A stretch of DNA of 64,000 nucleotides from Lumnitzera littorea (taxonomy: Eukaryota; Streptophyta; Magnoliopsida; Myrtales; Combretaceae). Shown piece by piece: positions 25,382 through 35,710 of the stretch (position 1 is the first letter of the stretch; every line of letters starts with the position of its first letter). Both the position numbers and the translations under genes were made by a program. The notes below the pieces were generated by a model that saw nothing but the letters and a program-made list of their open reading frames with translations, was not told the DNA's origin and searched no databases. The DNA lies in contig JAMXBB010000003.1 of assembly GCA_024138015.1 (NCBI GenBank), positions 78,534,777 through 78,598,776 of the forward strand, written 5' to 3'.

Positions 25382-28300
25382 ATGGGTGTTGACATGATTC
25401 AAGTTGGAATTAAAATGAGAAGATATATGGGGGTTTATATTAAAGTATGTTACAGATCAGTTTGCAATCATCCATTTCTGGTGGGTATGTTGGGGTTGTT
25501 TTTTTTATTGTACAGATCATTTCCTTTTCTGTTTTCCCTTTTAGTTTCTGCATCCCCTGTATTAGTTTGTACTGCTGTTTTACTTGGCACCCTTTTGAGT
25601 TTTGGCAACCCGCAAATACCTGAAATCGATGAGGGGGAGGAGGAGAATCTTAGGCGTGAAGTTTCTAATCTGAAAGCTAGTGCTATTGAAGATGAAACTG
25701 TTGTTGTTAATAGGGATGAGAATGAGGAATTTGTTGTGGAGAGATATTCGGGTAAAAGGAAGGATGAAATTGAGAGGGATAGGGATATGAGTGAAGATAT
25801 TGGAGTAAGTATAGCAGAGAAGAATAAGCCTTTGCTTGAAAGCAGGACCATCATGGATGAGAGTAAGGCAGAGCTTAATTCTGATAAGCAAGTTCCAGAA
25901 GTATCTCGTGACTTGCACTTGGAGAGCAATGGAGATATCCACGAGGAGGAATCTGGTAGTGAAAGATTATTGGATGGTCGAGAAGATGGAGAGCACAGGT
26001 ATACTTTGATTAGAGATGAGAGTTGCGAGAACTTGGAATTAGAAAGTAGTGGGCCAGTAAGAGATTCAACTGATGCTATTTTTAAGAGTTCAAGGGAATC
26101 TGAATGGAAGGAGAAGGATGAGGAAGATGACGAGGACAATGTATCTGTTGACTCTGGTTCTGATCAGGCAGAGAGCTCCTCCCCAGATGCTTCAATGGCT
26201 GATATTTTGCCAATGCTTGATGAACTCCACCCACTTTTAGATTCTGAAGCTCCAAAGCCAGCTCCTTCAACCCATGTCAATTCTGATGCTGGCTCTGAGC
26301 ATTCTGAAAAGAGTGAAAAAGGAGTGCAAGAGTTAGATGAAGATAATGAAGAACGAGGAGAAGGGGATGGTGATAATAGTAATGACGAAGAAGAAGAAGA
26401 GGAAGTCCAGGGAACCAAAGAGGATGAGAGCAAATCAGCAATTGTCTGGACCGAGGATGATCAAAAGAATCTCATGGATCTGGGTACTTCTGAGCTTGAA
26501 AGAAATCGGCGTTTGGAAAATCTCATTGCCAGGAGGAGAGCAAGGAAAAGCTTTAAAGTGACAGCTGAAAAGAATTTGATAGACTTTGATAGTGATCTAC
26601 CCTTTAATGTTCCACCAATAGCCACAACAAGATGCAACCCTTTCGATGGTCCTTACGAATCTTATAATCTTCTTGATTTGCCACCCATACCTGGATCTGC
26701 ACCATCAGTTATGTCCAAAAGGAGAAATCCCTTTGATATCCCTTATGATCCAAATGAAGAAAAACCTGATCTCAAGGGAGATGGTTTCCAGCAAGAGTTC
26801 ATCACAAACCAGAGGGATGCTGTCTTCCGCAGGCATGAAAGCTTCCATGTAGGGCCTTCGAATTTAGGGTTGAACAGGCATGAGAAACAAGATTTTAAAT
26901 GGAGGCCATATTTTGTACCTGAACATCTTGCTGGAGAAGGAACAAGTTATGCATTTGAAAGACAGTCGAGTGGAGTTAGTGACTCAAAGATAAGTTCCGT
27001 TCCTGATACTGACTCTGTAACTTCAGCTGGAGATCATGAAGAAAAGAGGACCATTGAGCAAGACGATTCCCATGAAATGGAAGCAGTCTCAAATTTGGAT
27101 CGGGTTTCTCTCCTTGTTGAGCATGGAAGTGAATCTTCTGTAGATGTTGATGCTCAGGAAATCGAAGAAGTGGAAGCAAGGGGTGCTACACATGATGAGG
27201 CTGAGATAACATTGGGAGACAGTGGTGATCAGCATGAAATTCAATCCAACTCATCAGAAGAAGCAGAACAAGCAAGTGAGCATGAAATTGAAGCAAACAT
27301 AACAGAAGAAGTTAAACAAGCAAATCAGCATGAAATTGCAGTAAGCTTGTCTGAAGCAGCACCACAAGTCACTTCTCTGGCTGTGGACACAAAGGATGTT
27401 CAAATGGGAGCCGAAACAGTCGAAGAGGTGTACAGCAGTAGGTCAAGCTCATCATATTTCTCTGAGGTGAGTGAAAAGATTGCTGATTTGGAAAAAGAGG
27501 AATCAACATCAGCAGCAGACTTAGATGAAGAAATTAGCTCTCCAAAGCAGCAGCATTTTGAAAAACATGAATTTAGTGCTACACCTGGGACGGTTGGGGA
27601 AGATCACCGTAAGGAGCCTGTTTATGATTCAAGCCCTCCAGCGACTGAAAAGTATCTATCATTCTCCTCAATTTCTTCTGATACACAAGGTGAGAAGTCT
27701 GAAATGTTCTCACCTACAGAGATGGCCAAAGTAGTTGATGGAGAATCGAAGGTGCATGCACAGTGTATGCAGAGGGATGGACCAGACTATCAGGATATGC
27801 TTGCAGTCCCATCAAAGGTGCAAACGATAAAAGGAAGTGATTCAGAGTCATCTGAAATGTTTTCACCTCCAGAAACTGCCAAGTCAATCTTTCCTTCTGA
27901 AGATAGGGACTCTGGGAAGCACAGTGAGAGCATGCAGAAGGCTGACCCTGGCTCTGAGAAGATGGTTGCAGGCTGTTCTCATACACATGCCATAGAAGAA
28001 CAGGAGTCTAGCTTTGACGAAGCTGTGGAGATTTCTAAAGATGAAGTGAACATATTCAGACATGTTGAAACTGAAGAAAACTTCGGGCACCAGAATGGAT
28101 CTTTGGTTCATGAAAGTCTTGTTGAACCTATTTCAACTGGCCCTGCTTCACCATCTTCCCAGGTGAAAACAGTGGATGAGCACAATGTTCTCATTGGAGA
28201 TTTGAAAGATAAACACATTCATGTTGACCCATCAAGCTTTGATGCAGAATGCACTAACAGTTTCCAAAGTCAGGATGATGAGTCAGATTCTAAAGCTTTC

Positions 28301-30759
28301 CATGCTGCATTATCTTCCAAAGAATCCAACATGACTGAACTGCATGTGAAGCAGCCTGCTTCAGTTAGTGGACAAGCTACTGATTCTGTTCCAGATGTTT
28401 CTTCTTCAAAGATTGATCCCACAGAGGATGAAATAGCTAAAAATGAAACCTCACAGTTTGAACAGCGACATACCAATTTACTGTCATGCAACAGCTTAAT
28501 GGAAGTGCACCTTGCATTGATAGATGAACATGAAGAGGCTCAGGTCCCCTCAAGAGTTGATTCAGACGCATCTGTCCATGAAAGGATGGTTGAACTGCCA
28601 GGAGTACCAGCTCCCAGTCACCATGTGAGAACATCTGATGGTGGGTCTATTTCTATGCCAGATGACCAGCCCCCTCCTCCAGTGTTCGACAATGTTTCTG
28701 TTACACTCCTTGATTCTTCTTTGATTGAGTCTAAGTTGGAAGAGGGGGGTTTTATAAATGATGAAGACAGTAACAAGAACATACAGAGTTCTAATGCAAT
28801 GGAGGATGCTGGTCTCACTGTGAATCTGGACATCAAAGTTTCTTCATCAGATTGTGCAAATACATATGTGTCCACAGATAGACCACTGAAACCTGAAAAG
28901 CAGGAATTATCATCAGATGAATTCATCAACCAGTCCGCTTCTATGGGCCATATTGAAGAACAGGTAAACTACTCAATGAATATACTTCTGCTCCTTTATT
29001 CATTTACTTCCTGTAATCGCTTCCTGGGTATTTAAAATTTGATAATCCTACTAAGAAATTGAAAAATGAATGAAATTTTTCAACTGCTATGTAGTGGAGA
29101 TGGTATTAAAAGTTCATTAAGTTTGGCATGTCCTATGACTCTCCTGAAGCAATGAAGTGATGAAAGGTCTTGGATATAGCTTATTGTGGCTTGGGAATTT
29201 ATTAAGTAGATTAGAGATAGAATATCTCTTTATTATTTTTTTATTTATTTTACGTAGATTCCTCCTGGTTTTGATAAAAACTGATGGGAATAGCCACCCC
29301 TTGATGCCACTTCTGTAGATTTTTCCATAAAAAAGGAATAAGAAATGGTATCACTTCCTCAGTAAGGGGCATAGAAACCTGAATGCAAGAACCATTGCCA
29401 TGATCTTTGCAGGATTTTTGTGTTACTGCAGCAAAACTTGATGGTGAAGACAGCAGCAGCAATAGAAATCTGGAGAAGATTGATGACAATGAAAACAAAG
29501 ATTTGCCAAGTGCTGCTACTTCAAATCTTGAACCAATCTCAGAATCATCTTCAAGTCCTGAAGTCATATCACCAACTTATGCAGCAGAATTGAGTCATGA
29601 TGCTGTTGATGAAAATGAAATTGGCAGCCATAGAAAGGTCTTGGAGTACCACGAATCTCAAAATGAGACAGCTGGATCTCATGTTGATAGAAGAAGCATT
29701 GAAGTAGTTGATGAAATTAAGGAGATTGATGAAGGGTTCTTGACTGAATTAGATACTGTTGGGGACTTCAGAGTCAAAGAGGCTGATGAATGTAAGCAGG
29801 AGGAAATTATGGTTGAGAATCCTGATTTTGGTGTGTCATGCAATGATCAACATTTGGTAGAGGGCCGCTCAAACCTGCCAGTTCTTGAAGTAAGATCTGT
29901 TGAAGATATAACAGTGGCCTTTAGACAACTAGATGAAGGAGAAGAAGTTGAGGAAGTCATAATTCCTAGTTCGATCACAAGTACTGGAGATACTGTTGAT
30001 GAAGAAATTGTAGAAAATGGTTCAGGATTGCAGGTTGTTGAAGCAAAATCCCTTGATGATATCCAACAAGTTATGAAGCATGCATCAGAAAAACAGGAAG
30101 AGCTCCACCACGAAACAGGTTTTGAGCATGAATTCACGGAAACTGAAGGTGACGATGTCAATTCTTCCAGTGAAGATGGACCCACTCATTGTGAACCTAG
30201 TTTCAAGGAAAGTGCCTCTTTCAATAAACCAGAAGAGAGTGACTTGAATGCAACAGCTCTTGCAGTAGTGAGATCTGTTGAAGATAATACAGATACAGCA
30301 GCGTCCAGACGATTAGGAGCTGCAGCAAATGCAGAGGAAGTTTCTCTTTGCAGTTCTACTAATTATCTGCATGGAATCAGTGGCTCGCAAGGTCCAGTAG
30401 AAATATGTGTAGGCTTGCAAGCTGTTGAGAGATCCATGGAGTATATGGAATTGACTATGCAACAAAACACCGAAGAGAATAAGCAAGAGGATATCAGAAA
30501 TGCTGACTCTCTAAACAACCCAGCCACTGAAAAATCTGACAATGTGTGTAAAATTAATCAAGCAGGGACAACTGACTCCAGTAACATGGACTTTGATGTT
30601 CCAGAATCTACTGTTCATGGCAAGACTTCAAAAGATTCATCAGATAAAACATCAGACTTCTCGAGTTTGGCCACACATGAATCTGGAAGTAAAAAGAAAA
30701 AGTCTCACAAGTCAAGCTCTAGTTCTAGCTCCAGTTCCAGCTCAAGTGATTCTGATTAG
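25382..30759 (+). CDS. Large acidic plant protein with N-terminal membrane region (AT5G17910-like)
   Basis: Two coding exons, 25382-28963 and 29413-30759, joined in phase 0, give about 1,642 aa. Residues 31-75 are strongly hydrophobic and form two close membrane segments. The rest is very acidic, rich in E, S and D, and probably disordered. Conserved-looking islands are a basic stretch NRRLENLIARRRARKS (about 374-390) and two NPFD motifs (about 418 and 447), each followed by PY. Exon 2 carries four imperfect copies of an L-x-V-E-x-R-S-V-E-D-like motif. The C-terminus is KKKKSHK followed by a poly-Ser run and DSD. This fits the plant-specific uncharacterised family of Arabidopsis AT5G17910; the match is from memory and function is unknown. 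The start follows a 5'-UTR intron. Anchoring in an internal membrane with a long cytosolic tail is inferred. Confidence 0.88.
28964..29412 (+). other. Coding intron of host gene 1
   Basis: Donor GAACAG|GTAAAC at 28964 and acceptor CTTTGCAG at 29412 remove 449 bp and join the frame in phase 0. Without splicing, the frame would run 23 codons into the intron to a stop at about 29033, giving a truncated 1,217-aa protein. The alternative acceptor at 29431 would shift the frame. Confidence 0.85.
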
Positions 30760-31150
30760 ATCTGAGATTGTTATTCGGCATTGGAAGGTCTTGAGTGTTG
30801 CGTGATGTTTTCTCATGGTTTTTCGGGTTGATCGGGTTTGTGCATTCGGTTTGTTTTGCCACTTTTGTTCAGTTAGTTGTAGTTGCTATTGGCATTGGTG
30901 CTATGAGTTCATTTTTTTATTTATTGTTTTTTCATGAGTGGGTTTTGGTTTGGGTTTTATAATTTTTAGAGTGAACAGACTGAGGCACTTGCAGATATGC
31001 TTTTTTCCATGCATTCTGTAAATTAATTTTGGTTGTGGAAGCAAATATGATATATTGAATATCTGAAAGGTATCATACTTGTGGTTTGTCGTGCACCTTA
31101 TATTTATTAAATAATTCATGGTCTCTATCTTACTGTGAAAATGTGCAAAT
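30760..31150 (+). other. 3' UTR and terminator region of host gene 1
   Basis: GT-rich, T-rich sequence typical of plant 3' UTRs follows the TAG. A near-consensus polyadenylation element (AATAAT) occurs at about 31109 and again near 31176. No exact AATAAA was chosen, and the cleavage site is not determined. Confidence 0.45.
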
Positions 31151-34049
31151 ATATTTTTCAGCTGCTAGTAAAGCTGAATAATCCAGAATTTTTGAGTCTT
31201 TATATAGGGGGAATTATTGGGCAAATCATACTAAGGGAACCCAATGAAGCTAGTTTTGTTTTTATTTTATTTTTTTTATATATAAAATTAGTGGACATGT
31301 ACCTGTAATGCATGTAGTAAAATATAATTATATTAATCGGGAAATTATTATTTAGTTAATTTACATCCAAGAAGAAAGATAACAACTTAGAAGAAAAAAA
31401 AAAAGAGAGAGTTATTTGTAAATGTTGTTCAAATACTAAAAATATTGAATAATATAAAATTTTGTTATTCTTAGAAGAACTTGTGAGATTTATCAAATTG
31501 ACTATTAATTTATAATTTGTCAATTTGGAATCAATACCTAAAATTTAAAGCGATGGTGAAAATTGTTCAATTAAGTTCGAATTTTACGATGAAGTTAAAA
31601 ATATAAGTAAAAGTAAACTCACGAGATTGAATTTAAGAAAATAAAATATTATATTTATAAAATATGCATATTTTATTCATTACTTATTAAAAATACGTAA
31701 AATGTATTTCAATAACTAACAAATCATTAAGAATAAATTATATACATATTAAAATCATAAAAGTACATAAATAATATCTAGGAGTGTTTATTTGTATTAA
31801 ATGTAAATTTATATATATAAAAATATATCCGAAATTACTTAAAATATTTAAAATTATACTAAAATATACTAAATAATAAGGAAAATTAATAAATAAATCA
31901 AAGTTAGTATGTGACAGTAGGAAAACTCATATCCTGATCGTGGCAATAAAATAAAACATGTTGGGAATGACTAAAGTAAGAATTAGCCATCTAAGCATTT
32001 TAATATGATAAATATTAGGACACATGTACATGCATGAATTTTCCACCGCATACTTCCGTTCTATAAAAACAAAACTACTCCTCTGGATCTCGTTTCAAAC
32101 TCTTAAGAAAGGAGAAAAAATATGAGAGACTAGAACATAGGAGAGTTTAGAAAAAAATTGTAGAGAAAAATAGTGGAATTAGGGCTTAAATTGGGGGTAC
32201 GACCACTAACATAAGACCTAGAATGAAACCAAAGCCACCCCCTGACAAGAGAGGCCATGCCTAGAGCTACCAACATGTTGGGTGGCGCTACTAGTGGCTG
32301 ATAGCTAATCAATTGGTGAGTCATAAAAACTTGTTTGATTTTCATAAATTTAATAAAAATAGCAATTTTTGTTCAAAATTTATTTAACAAAAATTGTATT
32401 ATGGCATATTTTTACATATAGTTTATGGGAAAAATCTCATTTTATTGGAACTAAGTCTTGAAATATATTACCTTTAAGAAATCATTAAACTTAAGTTGAT
32501 TTCAATTTTGTTTTCAAAAACTCTATTAAGGTTGTTTCAACTCTAAAATTTTTTTGTAAAACATCCATTATATATATTAAATTACTATGAAGATCTTTTC
32601 ATGAAAACTATTTTTCATATTTTTATTCAATTTTTAGGGCTTAAAATTCTATTAAATGGCTATTTATCATAATATATTTAGTGATTTTTCAAAAAAATTG
32701 ACCTAAATTCTGACTAGGGGTTTATTATGATATCTTGTAATGTTGAATAATGTTAAGAGATGAGTTTTGTATTATTAGGAGTATTGGATTTGAATGTTAT
32801 AGATTTGGAGCTGATATATGTGTAATATGTAAAACACTTAAATAGTGAAGTCAATTGTAGTTTGATATAAACGGAAGTGGAAATAAGTTAAATAATGTAC
32901 TATGAATATGATTGTGAATAAAACTTACAAGATTGATGCTAAAATATAATGAACATTCAAATTAGAAGCAAGATTATAGATAGAGCATATAAAGTGAACT
33001 AGAAAGTTAATCAGAACATAGTTAAAAAACTTTATATACTTAAGATGAAGTTAGATAAACTTTAGTGAATGGATTAGAAGATATTTTAGGGTTTATAAAT
33101 AAAATTGTAATCATGAGCTAAATTAAAAGTAGAATAAAAAATTGAATTCGAAGCTGAATAAGAGAATAACTTAGAGCGAGCTTAATTATAAGAGACCTAA
33201 AACCTATAATACTAAGTAAAGTATAACCTTAAACTAAAGATAATAATCCGAGTTATAAAATAAAGATTATATATAGTAATTATATGAATACTAAATTAAT
33301 ATTTCTATTATAAGGACTAGCGGTTAAGGTATAACATAAGTCGCACCTTAGTGAGCAAGTAAAGAAGTTCAAGCAAGTTTGGGATCAATACACAACTGTA
33401 TTTCAAAATATGGTTTTATAGTATTAGAGACTTAAGATTACATTTTATTGTACTTATAAGTAGCTTGAACGTATGCATGCCTATGTGTGAGTATTTCTAA
33501 GCTTTGATTATATACTATTGGCTTGCTAGTGTAGATTGTAATTCTTTGTATTGTATGATATTGATTGATCACCTTAAATTGAACTTAACAATATACAACT
33601 TGAAATCTTAACCAAACACGCATTAAAACTCATTAAAGGATGCTTACTTTTTTTAGCCAAATATTGACACTTTTGAAATGGATAATGCTATAGCGTAATG
33701 GTTCATTATTCATCTATAGTTGAACTAAATGATAGGAAAAGATGGTCGCAGTAAGGATGAAGGCAATAGTTCATGAGAGGACAAATGTTTCTATTGCATA
33801 AACTTAGATTTGACAGTAAACTGTTGCATAAGCATTGAAACTTCTCAAACTCAGTTTAGAGCGAAATTTTTTTAATTTCACGACGGATTGAACAACATCA
33901 TATAATAACATTTGTTTATTATATTGCATTTAAATAACTATTTGATAAACCTGTTTATGCTTGACGTATAGTCTTATGTCTATATCTCATCTTATTAAGT
34001 AGTTGATTACTCATATCTTTAAAAATATCTTTTGCTAGTGCTAACTAGG
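31151..34049. other. AT-rich intergenic stretch
   Basis: No gene recognised. Near 32060 there is TTCTATAAAAAC followed by a purine-rich leader-like tract, which resembles an LTR promoter region. The minus-strand frame at 32130-32345 has no recognisable motif. The right part (about 33300-34049) is probably the LTR body of the fragment described at 34050-34400. Confidence 0.4.
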
Positions 34050-34400
34050 ACACCACAATATAACTAATCTAAAGTTAGTTATCACTAAATCTTAGGGAGT
34101 GAAGATATAAACTAAAGAATAGTTAAAACTTTTACTCTTATTTACCAATTTTGTGGTATCGAATTATGTCCATATTAAACAAAGTAGGTTATTGAGTCTT
34201 GTAAGTTATACTTGAATTATTTGAATTTTAATGCATATTTTAAGACTTTCATAATTATTTTCGTGCAAACTATTTACTTTAAAGTAAGTTGATTGTAAAT
34301 TTTATAAATTAGGTCTACAGTAGTAATTGAGAGGGCAGCTTTTATTTTAAGATAATTTACACAGTAAAAATGTTGCGACTCCGTCACTTTAAGGCATGAT
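34050..34400 (-). repeat. Inverted fragment of the TGTAAACCCC-LTR family
   Basis: The reverse complement of this stretch aligns with about 6110-6478, including CTTCACTCCCTAAGAT, GACGGAGTCGCAACA and the AT-rich stretch between. At its left end the minus strand reads TGTGGTGTCCTAG, in the place where the other copy has its LTR start TGTAAACCCC. It is therefore probably the end of an internal region plus LTR start, oriented opposite to the copy at 5-9 kb. Confidence 0.5.
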
Positions 34401-34642
34401 GTAACCAATGCCTTAATACTACTTGTAAATTTTTCATGTGTGTATGAAATTCTCTAAAGACTATTAATCAATTAAGATTAATTGTACAAACAAGCATTAT
34501 CTATTCAAAAACTCATAAAACTCTATACATTAGTAATTCACCATAACTTTTAAATTTAATTAATTGAATTATAAATTCACTTCATAAAATACTAAACAAA
34601 TAAGTTTTATAAGTTTTTTTTTTTCCTTAAGTTTTGAAGGAT

Positions 34643-34662
34643 GGAGAGAGAGAGAGAGAGAG
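34643..34662 (+). repeat. (GA)n microsatellite
   Basis: A perfect GA run of about ten units in AT-rich intergenic DNA; likely length-polymorphic. Confidence 0.85.
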
Positions 34663-34839
34663 TTGAGAAAAGTTTACAGATTTTTAGGAAAGTTTAAATT
34701 AGATTATAAGAAATTAAGTTTTTTTTTTTTGTGCTAAATAGACTAAAATATAGGAGTTAGTTTCGTAAAAGTATAAAAATAAATTATTTAAAGACTTAAG
34801 ATACCAAATTAGCATTTTGCCTTTTAATATACTATGAAT

Positions 34840-35250
34840 GTCGCAAGCCTGTACACCGCGGAGATGTCGGGTGGAGTAGCGATAAGGAGGAACAGCTAAA
34901 AAGCAAGTTTCTCTCCTCTATGCGTGCGATGAAGAAAGTAATATGACGCAAGAACGAGCGAAATAACGAAGAGAAGACTGGCCCGCCACTATTTTCTTTT
35001 ATGGTACGGCAAGCAATGGATTTCCCCTAATGTCTTTTACCTGTTTCTTACATTCTGCAAGTATGGAACAAGTGGACCCCTACAACAATGGTAATCCACC
35101 GTCTGGAGGATCCAATTTTATAATCACTCACTTCTTCAAGTCCATGATTAGCATTATAATATGTCTCCTCCCACCTCATTTAACTACAATATCAAGTTCA
35201 TAGAGGAGAAGGACACAGCTTCAGGTCCTTTTTACATAATAACTCTGAGC
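34840..35250. other. GC-elevated low-copy stretch downstream of host gene 2
   Basis: Composition changes sharply from AT-rich repeats to balanced sequence with several CpGs (CACCGCGGAGATGTCGGG, GACTGGCCCGCCAC). It lies past the stop codon of the minus-strand COMM-domain gene. I found no open frame with a known motif. It could be part of the extended 3' region of that gene, a noncoding transcript, or a promoter. Confidence 0.35.
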
Positions 35251-35499
35251 AAATATCAGGAATAGGTAAGAGACCACATGGGTACTAGACTCGAACAGCT
35301 TCAAACACGGAGCTACTTATTGAAGACTGTGAGACTTCTGGCCGCGTGAAAATAGATTTACTCAAAACAATGAATAGAAAAGGTGAAAGAAAAATCACAC
35401 ATGTAAAAAGAAAGGAGATGCCACATGAGGAAGACGCCTACCAGCCTAAGAACCAATCACTTCTGTATATTTACATCCTCCAAAATTAATTTACGCAAT

Positions 35500-35705
35500 G
35501 AAAATCTACATACTCTAAGCAGCCATTTCATTTCATAGCCCAAGCTCGTGTATGTCCTACATGAGCTGTCTTTGCTAATCATCAGTACATAAGCTGTCTC
35601 TACACGATAAAAATCTACAAACTCTGCACAGCCATCTCATTTCGTAGCCTGAGCTTGTCAGCATCGTACATGAGCTGTCTTTGCTAATCATGTGTACATA
35701 TGTTC
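35500..35705 (-). repeat. 110-bp tandem duplication in the 3' UTR of host gene 2
   Basis: Two imperfect tandem copies start at about 35499 and 35609. Both contain AAAATCTACA-ACTCT, CAGCCAT-TCATTTC-TAGCC and CATGAGCTGTCTTTGCTAAT. Differences are scattered substitutions and small indels. The pair lies immediately after the COMM-domain stop codon on the transcribed minus strand, so it is probably in the 3' UTR. Confidence 0.8.
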
Positions 35706-35710
35706 AAGGT

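Noticed and set aside
25468..26139. Long minus-strand open frame (223 codons) opposite host gene 1 exon 1
   Set aside because: It is S/L-rich and arises because GA-rich codons of the acidic protein give few stops on the opposite strand. No motif or splice context supports it. The same applies to the other antisense frames between 25580 and 30185.
29250..29567. Minus-strand 105-codon frame across the intron-exon 2 boundary of host gene 1
   Set aside because: It crosses a well-supported splice acceptor and antisense coding sequence, with no motif.
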